From contig JAKLKQ010000020.1 of NCBI GenBank assembly GCA_023150555.1, positions 1 through 64,000 of the forward strand: 64,000 nucleotides of DNA, in the 5' to 3' direction. A program made the position numbers and the translations under genes. The DNA comes from Planctomycetota bacterium. Its GTDB lineage: Bacteria > Planctomycetota > SZUA-567 > H5-PLA8. The notes under the pieces were generated by a model. It was given only the letters and a program-made list of their open reading frames with translations, made no database searches and was not told the DNA's origin. Shown here in pieces: positions 7,717 through 16,320 of the stretch (the first letter of the stretch is position 1; every line of letters starts with the position of its first letter).

Positions 7717-9329
7717 ATCCCGCCTGGATCGTCCTAATCTATCTATCGATAGTGGTTTACATCGGCATCTTCGCGTTTCGCAAAGGCAAGGAATCGGGCG
7801 AGGACTTCTTTCTGGCCAGCCGCAGCCTGGGCCAGTTCATCTTCCTGCTCTCGCTGTTCGGCACCAACATGACGGCCTTCGCCATCCTGGGCAGCTCGGG
7901 CATGGCCTATCACCGCGGGATCGGCGTGTACGGCCTGATGGCGTCTTCCTCGGGCCTCATCATCCCCCTGACGCTCTTCGTCATCGGCACGCGGCTATGG
8001 GCGCTGGGCAAGCGCTTCGGGCACATGACGCAGGTCCAGTTCTTCCGCGACCGCTGGGAGTGTTCGGGCATCGGCACCGTGATCTTCGCGCTCACCGCGG
8101 CCATGCTGGTTCCCTATATCATCATTGGCGTTATGGGTGGCGGACACACCCTGGCGACGATCAGCGCCTACAAGGCCGAGGACGGGCAGGTCGTCTCCTG
8201 GATCGGCTACGAGGTCGGCGGCGCCATCGTAGCGGTGGTGGTGATGAGCTACGTCTTCTTCGGCGGCATGCGCGGTACGGCCTGGGTAAACACCTTCCAA
8301 ACGATCCTCTTCCTGTGCTTCGGGACCATCGCCTTCGTGCTCATCGGCGCGAAGCTGGGCGGCTTCGACACCATCATGGAGAAGATGTCCCAGCAGCCGG
8401 CGACCGCCTCGCTGCTTAACCGCGCTCGCATAACGCCAGAAGAGTTCTTCAGTTACATGTTCATCCCGCTGTCCAGCATCATGTTCCCGCACATCGCCAT
8501 CATGTGCCTGACCGCCGAGAAGGTCACGCACTTCCGCAAGACCATTGTCTTCTATCCGATCTGTATCGCGCTGATCTGGATTCCCAGCGTCTACCTTGGA
8601 GTGATCGCCGCGAACGAGTTCCCCGGGCTAAAACCGGGTGAGACCAACGACGTGATCCCGCAGATGCTCACCAAGCACACCGACGCCTGGCTGGCCGGCC
8701 TGCTGGGAGCCGCCATCATGGCTTGTGTGATGGCCTCGGACAGCCAGATCCTGGCGCTCTGCACGATGTTTACCGAGGACATCTTCGCCTACTACGGCGG
8801 CAAGGAACGCTTCGGCGACAAGGCGCAAGTCTGGACCGGGCGAGCGTTTGTAGTGCTGGTGACCGGCGCCAGTTACCTGATCGCCCTAAAGCTGCACGAC
8901 AAGGAGAACATCTTCGAGTTGGCCATCCGCTTCGCCTTCTCGGGCTTTGCGGCCATGGCGCCGGTCATGCTTGCGGCGCTCTTCTGGAAGCGCAGCACCA
9001 AGTGGGGCGCGCTGGCCGCGACCCTTTGGGTGGCGCTTTCGTTGGCCGGGACCTGGATCCTGCACAGTCAGTCGGAGGCCATGGCCAAGGCGCTCAAGCC
9101 GGGGGAAACGGCGGCCATCATCCCCGAATTGGGCAATCTGTTTATGCGCACCAAAGGCGCTGTGGTCATGTATGGTTTTCTCCCGGTGATGTTTATGTGC
9201 ATCGGTTCAGCCCTGTTGATGGTCGTGGTATCCCTGCTGACCAGACCGCCCAGCCAAGGGACGATCGCCAAGTTCTTCCCCGGAGGCAAAGCCATCGGTG
9301 CCCTGCCGCCTGCCGGAGCGGCCACCTGA
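7713..9329 (+). CDS. Sodium:solute symporter (SSS family)
   Basis: 538 aa with about 13 hydrophobic segments. I start it at the ATG at 7713, which overlaps the DUF3311 stop. The open frame runs further upstream, but that part is a shadow of DUF3311. N-terminal features (RKGKESGEDFFLASRSLG, then the SLFGTNMTAFAILGSSG helix) are those of SSS transporters such as PanF, PutP and SglT, in which TM1 and TM8 bind sodium. Substrate cannot be told from sequence. Operon position suggests import of a precursor or re-uptake of an organic acid for the following ligase and reductase genes, or of a sugar for the glycosyltransferase. Confidence 0.85.
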   Translation: MNPAWIVLIYLSIVVYIGIFAFRKGKESGEDFFLASRSLGQFIFLLSLFGTNMTAFAILGSSGMAYHRGIGVYGLMASSSGLIIPLTLFVIGTRLWALGKRFGHMTQVQFFRDRWECSGIGTVIFALTAAMLVPYIIIGVMGGGHTLATISAYKAEDGQVVSWIGYEVGGAIVAVVVMSYVFFGGMRGTAWVNTFQTILFLCFGTIAFVLIGAKLGGFDTIMEKMSQQPATASLLNRARITPEEFFSYMFIPLSSIMFPHIAIMCLTAEKVTHFRKTIVFYPICIALIWIPSVYLGVIAANEFPGLKPGETNDVIPQMLTKHTDAWLAGLLGAAIMACVMASDSQILALCTMFTEDIFAYYGGKERFGDKAQVWTGRAFVVLVTGASYLIALKLHDKENIFELAIRFAFSGFAAMAPVMLAALFWKRSTKWGALAATLWVALSLAGTWILHSQSEAMAKALKPGETAAIIPELGNLFMRTKGAVVMYGFLPVMFMCIGSALLMVVVSLLTRPPSQGTIAKFFPGGKAIGALPPAGAAT

Positions 9330-9343
9330 CTAGGAGTAGCCGG

Positions 9344-10429
9344 ATGCCGCAGACCAAGACGCCGCTCGCCGCTTCCGCCGCCGCCATGCAAGCCCTGGAC
9401 GCGCAGGCGGTTGCGATCGTGAAATGGCACTTCTCGCCCGAGACGGGCACGCCCTTCTGGCTCGAGTGGGCCAAGCGCAATGCCTGGAACCCGGCCAAGG
9501 AGGTCTCGTCTTTCGCCGACCTCTCGCGCTTCCCGCACTTTCAGGACGAGTGGCTGCGCGACGAGCCCAATGAGCGCTGGGTGCCCAAGGCCTTCGCCGG
9601 CAAGCCGTTCCACGTCTTCGAGACCGGCGGCACCACCGGCATGCCCAAGCAGCGCCTGAGCTGGGAAGACCACAAGACCGACTACACGGAGTTCTCGCGG
9701 ACGCTCGACGAGCGCTACTTCCCGCGCGGCGCCTACTGGCTGATGCTCGGGCCCACCGGACCCCGCCGCCTGCGGCTGGCCATCGAGCACCTCGCTGGCG
9801 TGCGCGGCGGCAGCTGCTACCACGTGGACCTCGACCCGCGCTGGGTCGTGAAGTGCCTGGGCAAGCGCGATGTCGAGACCGCCAATCGCTACAAGGAACA
9901 CGTGATCGACCAGGCGGTTACGCTGCTCAAGAACCGCAAGGTGCAGTGCCTCTTCACGACGCCGAAGCTGCTCGAAGCGCTCGGCGAACGGCTCTCCGTG
10001 CCCGACGCCGGCATCCGCGGCGTCTTCTGCGGCGGCACCAGCATGACCCCGCAGATGATTCGCTTCCTGACCGAGGAAGTGCTGGAGAACCGCGCCCAGT
10101 TCGTCCCGACCTACGGCAACACGCTCATGGGCCTGGCTTGCAGTCGCCCCCTGAAGCCCGAGGACAACTGGAGCGTCACCTATTACGCGCCGCAGCCGCG
10201 CGCCGCGCTGCGCGTCGTCGATCCCAAGGACACCGTACGAACCGTGGGCTACGGCGAATGCGGGCGCGTCGAACTGACCACGCTGACCAAGGAGTTCTTC
10301 ATGCCGCGCTTCCTCGAGCGCGACGAGGCCATCCGCCGCGAGCCCTGCGACCTGTACCCCTGGGACGGCGTCGGCGACGTGCGGCCCTTCGGAATGCTCG
10401 AGAAGAAGGTCGTCGAGGGGGTGTATTAA
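9344..10429 (+). CDS. EhpF-like adenylate-forming enzyme (aryl/acyl acid activation)
   Basis: 361 aa from the ATG at 9344 (RBS TAGGAG). A P-loop of the adenylate-forming superfamily, FETGGTTGMPKQR, is at about residues 91-103. The protein is short and seems to lack the mobile C-terminal domain with the catalytic Lys found in full acyl-CoA synthetases. This architecture is that of EhpF, which activates a phenazine carboxylate for reduction by the aldehyde dehydrogenase EhpG, and it also recalls LuxE. The next two genes encode an aldehyde dehydrogenase and an Fe-alcohol dehydrogenase, so an acid-to-aldehyde-to-alcohol route is likely. Substrate is inferred: 4-hydroxybenzoate or another operon acid. 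A fatty acid is the alternative. Confidence 0.7.
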   Translation: MPQTKTPLAASAAAMQALDAQAVAIVKWHFSPETGTPFWLEWAKRNAWNPAKEVSSFADLSRFPHFQDEWLRDEPNERWVPKAFAGKPFHVFETGGTTGMPKQRLSWEDHKTDYTEFSRTLDERYFPRGAYWLMLGPTGPRRLRLAIEHLAGVRGGSCYHVDLDPRWVVKCLGKRDVETANRYKEHVIDQAVTLLKNRKVQCLFTTPKLLEALGERLSVPDAGIRGVFCGGTSMTPQMIRFLTEEVLENRAQFVPTYGNTLMGLACSRPLKPEDNWSVTYYAPQPRAALRVVDPKDTVRTVGYGECGRVELTTLTKEFFMPRFLERDEAIRREPCDLYPWDGVGDVRPFGMLEKKVVEGVY

Positions 10430-10433
10430 AGGC

Positions 10434-11876
10434 ATGAGCGTCCCGCTGCCGCATATCCCCGTCCTGCGTTTTGGCCAGCCCTACGAGAGCCTGGACGTCA
10501 GCGAGCTTGCCGACTACCGCACCGGCCGCCCGCTGGCGAAGCTGTCCATCGCCAATCCGGGTCTGGTGCGCCGCGACCTGCGCAAGGTGGGGTCCGCCGC
10601 CGCCGCGCTGCGGGCGCTCTCCTGCGCGAAGCTGATCGAGATCTGCGCAAAGGCCGGCGAGCTCTTCTTAAAGGAGGCGCTGCCACTGGGCGTCGGCGGG
10701 CAGACCCAATCGCCCGACGACTACGTGGAGAGGTTGAGCGCGACCAGCGGTCTGCCGCATAATCTCTGCCGCGCCAACATGTTGAAGATCCACCAGGTCT
10801 TCGTCGAGATGCCTACGGTCTTGAAGGGCCTGACGCGCGGGCTCGACCTGCGTGCACTGGACAATGGGCTTGGCGAGCAGTCCGGCGTGCCGGTGAGTTA
10901 CTTCGCGGCGACCGACGCGCTGGGCGTGGTCCTGCCGAGCAACTCGCCCGGCGTGAACTCGCTCTGGATCCCCGCCATCGCGTTGAAGGTGCCCGTGATC
11001 CTCAAGCCCGGCGGCACCGAACCCTGGACGCCGTACCGAGTTATCCAGGCGCTGATCGCGGCGGGCTGCCCGAAGGAAGCCTTCGGCTTCTATCCGACCG
11101 ACCACGAAGGCGCTTCAACGATCCTCGAACGTTGCGCGCGCGGCATGATCTTCGGCGACGACACCACCACCGAACGGTACCGAAACAACCCGGCCGTCTC
11201 GGTGCACGGCGCCGGCCGCAGCAAGATCGTCATCGGCGAGGACCAGATCGAGCACTGGCGCGAGCATCTCGACGTGCTGGCCGAGTCCATTCTTGCCAAC
11301 GGCGGGCGCAGCTGCGTGAACGCCTCGGCCGTGGTCGTGCCGAAGTACGGCCGCGAGATCGCGCAGGCCCTGGCCGAACGCCTGGGCCCGATCGACGCGC
11401 GCGCCGCGACCGATCCGCAGGCGCAGCTTTCCGGCTTCGCCAACCCGAAGATGACCGAGTGGCTCGACGAGACGCTCGAGGAGGGTCTGCGCGAGCCCGG
11501 CGCGGAGGACGTGACCGCGCGCTTTCGCAGCGGCCCGCGAAAGGTGACCTTTGACGGCGGGCACTACATGCGCCCGACGGTGGTCTTCTGCGCATCCTTC
11601 GAGCACCCGCTGGCCAACCGCGAATTCCTGTTTCCTTACGCCAGCGTCGTCGAAGTGCCACAGGCCAAAGTCCTCGCCACCATCGGGCCGTCGCTGGTGG
11701 TCACGGCCATCACGAAGGACGAGGCGTTTGTGCGGCAACTGCTCGCCGCGCCGCACATCGACCGCCTGAACATCGGACCCATTCCCACGCCCAAGGTGCG
11801 CTGGGACCAGCCGCACGAGGGGAATCTCTTCGAGTTCCTCTACACGCGCCGCGCCTTCCAGCGCGTCGGCGCTTGA
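10434..11876 (+). CDS. Aldehyde dehydrogenase superfamily protein, acylating (reductive) type
   Basis: 480 aa, four bases after the ligase stop. The nucleophile Cys294 lies in NGGRSCVNAS, matching the G-Q-x-C region of the superfamily. The ELGGK-type segment with the general-base Glu of hydrolytic aldehyde dehydrogenases is replaced by GAGRSKIVIG. Loss of that Glu is seen in acylating members (acyl-CoA reductases, LuxC, EhpG), which reduce an activated acid rather than oxidise an aldehyde. Substrate-pocket and cofactor segments (VLPSNSPGVNSLW, ILKPGGTEPWTP) are present. With the EhpF-like enzyme upstream it should reduce an acyl/aryl adenylate or thioester to the aldehyde. Oxidation in the reverse direction cannot be excluded. 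Confidence 0.75.
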   Translation: MSVPLPHIPVLRFGQPYESLDVSELADYRTGRPLAKLSIANPGLVRRDLRKVGSAAAALRALSCAKLIEICAKAGELFLKEALPLGVGGQTQSPDDYVERLSATSGLPHNLCRANMLKIHQVFVEMPTVLKGLTRGLDLRALDNGLGEQSGVPVSYFAATDALGVVLPSNSPGVNSLWIPAIALKVPVILKPGGTEPWTPYRVIQALIAAGCPKEAFGFYPTDHEGASTILERCARGMIFGDDTTTERYRNNPAVSVHGAGRSKIVIGEDQIEHWREHLDVLAESILANGGRSCVNASAVVVPKYGREIAQALAERLGPIDARAATDPQAQLSGFANPKMTEWLDETLEEGLREPGAEDVTARFRSGPRKVTFDGGHYMRPTVVFCASFEHPLANREFLFPYASVVEVPQAKVLATIGPSLVVTAITKDEAFVRQLLAAPHIDRLNIGPIPTPKVRWDQPHEGNLFEFLYTRRAFQRVGA

Positions 11877-11897
11877 ACCAGGGAGCAATGCCCGCAG

Positions 11898-13145
11898 ATG
11901 AACGACCTGACCGGCTTCGATTTCAATCCCCGAACCCGCATTGTCTTCGGCGCCGGCGCAGCGGAGCGCCTGGGCGAACTGGCACGCGAATTGGGCCTGA
12001 AGAAGGTGCTGCTGGTCTCCGATCCGGGCGTGGCTGCGGCCGGCCATGTGGACGCCGGAAGGAAATCGCTTGATGCCGCCAAGATCAGCGTCGCCGTCTT
12101 CGACAAGGTCATCGAGAATCCCACTACGCGCGAGGTCGATGCGTGCGTAGAGGCCGCGAAGAAGGCGGGCATCGACGGTATCGTGGGCCTGGGCGGTGGC
12201 AGCAGCATGGACACCGCCAAGGGCTGCAACTTTTTGCTCACCAACGGCGGCAAGATGCAGGACTATTGGGGCATCGGCAAGGCCGCCAAACCGATGCTGC
12301 CGCTGATCGCCGTACCGACCACTGCGGGCACCGGCAGCGAATGCCAGTCCTTCGCGCTGATCGCCGACGCCGATTCGCACCAGAAGATGGCCTGTGGCGA
12401 CGTGAAGGCCGCCGCAGCCGTCGCCGTCTTGGACCCTAAGCTCACGCTTTCTCAGCCGCCGCAGGTCACCGCTTGCACCGGCATCGACGCCGTCGCCCAT
12501 GCGCTGGAGACCGCCGTCACCACGCGCCGCACGGAACTCTCGTGGCTGTACTCGCGCGAGGCCTTCACCCTTACGCTCGAGGCCCTGCCGCAGGTGCTCC
12601 GCGACCCCAGCGACCTCGACGCGCGCGGCCGCATGCTCCTGGGTGCCGCCTACGCCGGTACCGCCGTCGAAAACAGCATGCTCGGTGCTGCGCACAGCGC
12701 CGCCAATCCGCTGACCGCGCGCTTCGGCGTCGTACACGGCCGCGCCGTGGGGCTGATGCTGCCGCTGGTGGTCCGCTTCAACAGCAAGGAGCCCCCCGCG
12801 CGCATGACCTACGCCGAACTCGCCGCGCTGGCCGGCCTGCTGCGCCGCAAGGACCATCCGGACACCGCCATCGGGGCCCTGGTCGAACGCCTCGACTGGC
12901 TGCTGAATTTCGCTTCCATCCCGAGCGCCCTCTCCGACTGCGGCGTGAGCCGGGACGCGATTCCGGCGCTCGCGAAGGAGGCCGCGGGGCAGTGGACCGC
13001 GAAGTTCAATCCGCGTCGCGTCGACGAGAGCGACTTCGCCGAGTTGTACGAGGCCGCCTTCCACAAGCGCGGCGAAGGCGACGGCGGCCTGGGTCCGCCC
13101 GACCGCCGCACCGAAGCCGCTCCCGCTGAGGGTTTGGCCGGATGA
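11898..13145 (+). CDS. Iron-containing alcohol dehydrogenase
   Basis: 415 aa, group III Fe-ADH. The dinucleotide-binding GGGSSMD (about 99-105) and PTTAGTGSE (about 140-148) are present. The metal-ligand set is visible: Asp in TGIDAVAHALE, its following His, His in LGAAHSAANP, and His in VVHGRAVGL. The likely role is NAD(P)H reduction of the aldehyde made by the preceding gene product to a primary alcohol. The C-terminal tail after residue 390 is Pro/Gly-rich and non-conserved in look. Its TGA overlaps the ATG of the next propeller gene (ATGA at 13142-13145). The start has a weak GGGAG 12 bases upstream. Confidence 0.9.
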   Translation: MNDLTGFDFNPRTRIVFGAGAAERLGELARELGLKKVLLVSDPGVAAAGHVDAGRKSLDAAKISVAVFDKVIENPTTREVDACVEAAKKAGIDGIVGLGGGSSMDTAKGCNFLLTNGGKMQDYWGIGKAAKPMLPLIAVPTTAGTGSECQSFALIADADSHQKMACGDVKAAAAVAVLDPKLTLSQPPQVTACTGIDAVAHALETAVTTRRTELSWLYSREAFTLTLEALPQVLRDPSDLDARGRMLLGAAYAGTAVENSMLGAAHSAANPLTARFGVVHGRAVGLMLPLVVRFNSKEPPARMTYAELAALAGLLRRKDHPDTAIGALVERLDWLLNFASIPSALSDCGVSRDAIPALAKEAAGQWTAKFNPRRVDESDFAELYEAAFHKRGEGDGGLGPPDRRTEAAPAEGLAG

Positions 13146-14416
13146 GCGGGAAGGCAACGGTGATCCTGCTGCTGGTGCTGGGCGCCAGCGTGGTGCTGGG
13201 CATCTACGTGCTGGCGGCGGGCCAAGGATACATGAAGGGCTCGCAGACTAAGCCCCCCGAAATTACCGCTCAGGAACCGGACAAGCCGGATAGGCTTCCG
13301 CCGGTCGCGCCGCGCGGCGATCCGCGTCCCTTTGCGAAGACTCCGCAGGGCACGCCGTGGCCGATGTTCCGAGGCGGCCGCGCGCTCTTGGGCGTGGCCG
13401 AGGACCCGCTGCCCGAGTCGCTGGAACTCCTCTGGAGCACCAAGACCGGCGGCGCGGTGGTGGCCTCGGCGGCGATTGTGGATGGCCGGGTCTACGTCGG
13501 CTCCTCCGGCCGGACGTTCTACGCGCTGAACCTGAACGACGGTTCGGTGGCGTGGACCTTTGAAGCGGGCGACCAGATCGAGTCCTCGCCGCTGGTACTG
13601 AACGGCAGCGTCTATTTCGGCTGCCACGACGGGAACGTGTACGCACTCAAGGCGTTCGACGGCTCCAAGCGCTGGACCTTCCACACCGAGGACAAGGTCG
13701 TCGCGGGGCCCACCTGGGCCGAACGCAAGGACGGCACCGTCGTGATCCTGGCCGGCAGCCACGACTTCAGTCTCTACGCCATCGACGCGGAAACGGGCAA
13801 GGAAGCCTGGGCGTACAAGTCCGAAAGCTTCGTCAATGCCACGCCCGCGGTTGCCGGCGAAGAGGCGGTCTTCGCCGGCTGCGACGCCAAGATGCACGTC
13901 GTCTCCGTCGTGACGGGGAAGAACATCGACCGCTTCGAGGCCGGCGCATACATCGCGGCCTCGGCAGCGGTGGAGGACGGCCGGGCGTACGTGGGCCACT
14001 ACGAGAACACCTTTCTCTGCATCGACCTGAAATCCGGGAAACGGGTCTGGTCCTTCTCGGAGAAGAAGTTTCCCTACATGTCCTCGCCGGCGATCGCCGG
14101 TGACCGCGTGGTGGTGGGCGGCAACGACAAGCTGGTGCACTGTTTCGACCGCGATTCCGGCAAGGAACGCTGGAGCTTCGCCACGAAGGGCAAGGTCGAG
14201 AGCTCCCCCGTCGTCTGTGGCGACCGGGTGGTCGTCGGCAGCGACGACGGACGCCTGTACGTGCTCGGCCTGGCCGACGGCAAGGAACGCTGGGCCTACG
14301 AGATCGGCGGCGGCATCAAAGCCAGCCCGGCCGTAAGCGGCGGGCGGATCGTGATCGGCAGCGAGGACGGCAGCATCTACGCTTTTGGGTCGAAGCAATG
14401 GGAGCCTGCGAAATGA
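13142..14416 (+). CDS. Membrane-anchored PQQ-type beta-propeller (BamB-like)
   Basis: 424 aa. An uncleaved-looking TM anchor spans residues 6-27, followed by a Pro-rich linker and a seven- or eight-bladed propeller of near-identical 40-aa units (W-T-F-x-x-G, SSP-x-V-x-x-G-x-V-Y-x-G-x-x-D-G-x-V-Y-A-L pattern). The opening WPMFRGG is shared with the two earlier propellers of the operon. It lies between the alcohol dehydrogenase and the radical SAM gene with overlaps at both ends, so it is made with the enzymes. It might hold the enzymes at the membrane or bind product in the periplasm. BamB proper belongs to the outer-membrane assembly machine and would not normally lie here. Confidence 0.85.
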   Translation: MSGKATVILLLVLGASVVLGIYVLAAGQGYMKGSQTKPPEITAQEPDKPDRLPPVAPRGDPRPFAKTPQGTPWPMFRGGRALLGVAEDPLPESLELLWSTKTGGAVVASAAIVDGRVYVGSSGRTFYALNLNDGSVAWTFEAGDQIESSPLVLNGSVYFGCHDGNVYALKAFDGSKRWTFHTEDKVVAGPTWAERKDGTVVILAGSHDFSLYAIDAETGKEAWAYKSESFVNATPAVAGEEAVFAGCDAKMHVVSVVTGKNIDRFEAGAYIAASAAVEDGRAYVGHYENTFLCIDLKSGKRVWSFSEKKFPYMSSPAIAGDRVVVGGNDKLVHCFDRDSGKERWSFATKGKVESSPVVCGDRVVVGSDDGRLYVLGLADGKERWAYEIGGGIKASPAVSGGRIVIGSEDGSIYAFGSKQWEPAK

Positions 14417-15744
14417 GCGCCCAATCCTCTTCCGCCCCCGCGCCGAAGGACGCGACCGCCGCGGGCAACTATTTCGTATCGAACTACCCTCCATATTCGG
14501 TTTGGAAGCCCGAGTTCACCGCGGACGTCCGCAAGGCGCTGGAGCGTCTGCCCGCGCCCGGCACGCCGCTGGGCATCTACGTGCACGTGCCCTTCTGCCG
14601 CAAGCGCTGCCACTTCTGCTACTTCAAGGTGTACACGGACAAGACCTCGACCGAGATCAAGTCGTACCTCGACGAAACCGTACACGAGATGGAGCAGTAC
14701 GCGCGCATGCCTTTCATCGGCGGGCGCAAGGCGAACTTCGTCTACTTTGGCGGCGGCACGCCCTCGTACCTGTCCTCGGAGCAGCTCTTTGAGCTCAGCG
14801 ACGGCCTTAAGCGACTGGTTTCCTGGGACGAAGCGGAAGAGATTACCTTCGAATGCGAGCCCGGGACGCTCACCGAGCACAAACTGCGCGGCATCAAGAA
14901 GATCGGCGTCACGCGCCTGAGCCTGGGCATCGAGAACTTCGACGACCACATTTTGGAGGTCAACGGCCGTGCGCACCGCTCGAAGGAGGTGCAGCGCGCC
15001 TACGACTTCGCGCGCGGATTGGGGTTCGAGCAGGTCAACATCGACCTGATCGCAGGGATGGTCGACGAGACCGAGGAAAACTGGAAGCGCTGCGTCGAAA
15101 AGGCCATCGAACTCGAACCCGACAGCATCACGATCTACCAGATGGAGATCCCTTTCAACACCACCATCTACAAGGAAATGAAGGCGCAGGGAAAGCTGAC
15201 CGCGCCCGTCGCCGACTGGGACACCAAGCGCGAGTGGGTCCGCTATGCATTCGAAACGCTCGAGGCGCGCGGGTACGCGGTCGCCAGCGCCTACACGGCC
15301 GTACGCGATCCGAAGCGCACGAAATTCATCTACCGCGACCGCCTGTGGCAGGGCGCTGACCTCGTCGGCCTGGGCGTCGCGTCCTTCTCGCACGTCGGCG
15401 GCACGCATTTTCAGAACGAGACGGATTGGGAGTCGTACCTCGCGCGCCTGAACGCCGGCGAACTGCCCACGAAGCGCGCGCTGACGCCGACCGCCGAGGA
15501 GCGCCTGATCCGCGAGTGGATCCTGCAGCTCAAGCTGGGCCGCGTGCAGTTCACGTACTTCGACCGAAAATTTGGCGGCAATGCCCGCGAACGGTTCGCG
15601 GAGCCGCTGCGCAGGCTGGAGGAGCAGGGCCTTCTGAAGGTGTCTGGTGAGGGCGTGGTGCTGACGCGTGACGGTCTGCTGCGCGTCGACGGCCTGCTGC
15701 CGAACTTCTATCTCCCGCAGCACCGGGATATCCGTTACGTGTGA
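14413..15744 (+). CDS. HemN/HemW-like radical SAM protein
   Basis: 443 aa from the ATG at 14413, which overlaps the previous TGA and has GGGAG nine bases upstream; an ATG at 14398 is possible. The radical SAM cluster motif is C62-x3-C66-x2-C69 (PFCRKRCHFC), followed by FGGGTPSYL, the SAM-binding GGGTP. A HemN-type C-terminal domain starts at about 355. It lacks the fourth Cys of true HemN, so coproporphyrinogen oxidation is unlikely. HemW heme chaperones, HutW/ChuW-type enzymes and class C radical SAM methyltransferases or cyclopropanases share this layout. Placement directly before chorismate lyase suggests a biosynthetic role, perhaps C-methylation of the aromatic product (inference). Confidence 0.8.
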   Translation: MSAQSSSAPAPKDATAAGNYFVSNYPPYSVWKPEFTADVRKALERLPAPGTPLGIYVHVPFCRKRCHFCYFKVYTDKTSTEIKSYLDETVHEMEQYARMPFIGGRKANFVYFGGGTPSYLSSEQLFELSDGLKRLVSWDEAEEITFECEPGTLTEHKLRGIKKIGVTRLSLGIENFDDHILEVNGRAHRSKEVQRAYDFARGLGFEQVNIDLIAGMVDETEENWKRCVEKAIELEPDSITIYQMEIPFNTTIYKEMKAQGKLTAPVADWDTKREWVRYAFETLEARGYAVASAYTAVRDPKRTKFIYRDRLWQGADLVGLGVASFSHVGGTHFQNETDWESYLARLNAGELPTKRALTPTAEERLIREWILQLKLGRVQFTYFDRKFGGNARERFAEPLRRLEEQGLLKVSGEGVVLTRDGLLRVDGLLPNFYLPQHRDIRYV

Positions 15745-16313
15745 CGAGCGAGACAGGCATGGCGAAGAAGATTGTCAATCCGTTGCTGGAGCCGCTGGCC
15801 GTTTTCTACGCCAGGGTCAAACGGGTGCTGCCGAAGGCGGAGCAGGTGGACGGCGAGGCCATTCCGCAACCCCACCGCCGCCTGCTGGCGCACAAAGGCG
15901 ACATGACGCCGACGCTCGAAGCCTTCCACGGCAAGACGATCCACCTGAAGGTGATCGAATGCAACAAGGACTGCCACCGCTACGAACGTCAGGTCGTGCT
16001 GCTGCTGGACGGCAGCGAGCGCCCCGTCGAGTTTGGTGCCATCCGTATCCACCTCGAGAATTTTCCAGAAGCGGCCCGCGAGGCGATCGTGGAAGGCCAC
16101 CGCCCGCTCGGCACCATCCTCGCGCGCCGGAAGATAGCCCATCACAGCCGGCCCAGCGCGTACTTCCGGATCCAACCGGACGATTTCATTCGGAGCGCGC
16201 TCGGGTTGAGCGGCCATCAGGTGCTGTACGGCCGGCGCAATACGCTCACCAACGGAGAAGGTAGGGTGCTTGCGGAGATCGTCGAGATCCTTCCGCCGGA
16301 AAGGGAGGCTTAA
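15741..16313 (+). CDS. Chorismate pyruvate-lyase family protein (4-hydroxybenzoate synthase-like)
   Basis: 190 aa from a GTG overlapping the previous TGA (GTGA at 15741-15744); an ATG at 15759 is an alternative. The pattern matches the chorismate lyase/DUF98 family: NPLLEPLAVFY, HKGDMTPTLEAFHG, RPVEFGAIRI, a following LGTIL, SRPSAYFRI, LYGRRNTL and a closing AEIVEILPP. The acidic residue near the end and the conserved Arg residues fit the buried active site of UbiC-like enzymes, which convert chorismate to 4-hydroxybenzoate plus pyruvate. No other ubiquinone gene is nearby, so the product probably feeds this operon. 3-Hydroxybenzoate is possible, since related enzymes differ in product. Confidence 0.8.
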   Translation: MTSETGMAKKIVNPLLEPLAVFYARVKRVLPKAEQVDGEAIPQPHRRLLAHKGDMTPTLEAFHGKTIHLKVIECNKDCHRYERQVVLLLDGSERPVEFGAIRIHLENFPEAAREAIVEGHRPLGTILARRKIAHHSRPSAYFRIQPDDFIRSALGLSGHQVLYGRRNTLTNGEGRVLAEIVEILPPEREA

Positions 16314-16320
16314 AACAATC

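Noticed and set aside
3504-14416. PQQ-dependent alcohol dehydrogenase identity for the propeller proteins
   Set aside because: They have the PQQ-like blades, but I see no adjacent Cys-Cys disulfide, cytochrome domain or catalytic Asp region of quinoprotein dehydrogenases.
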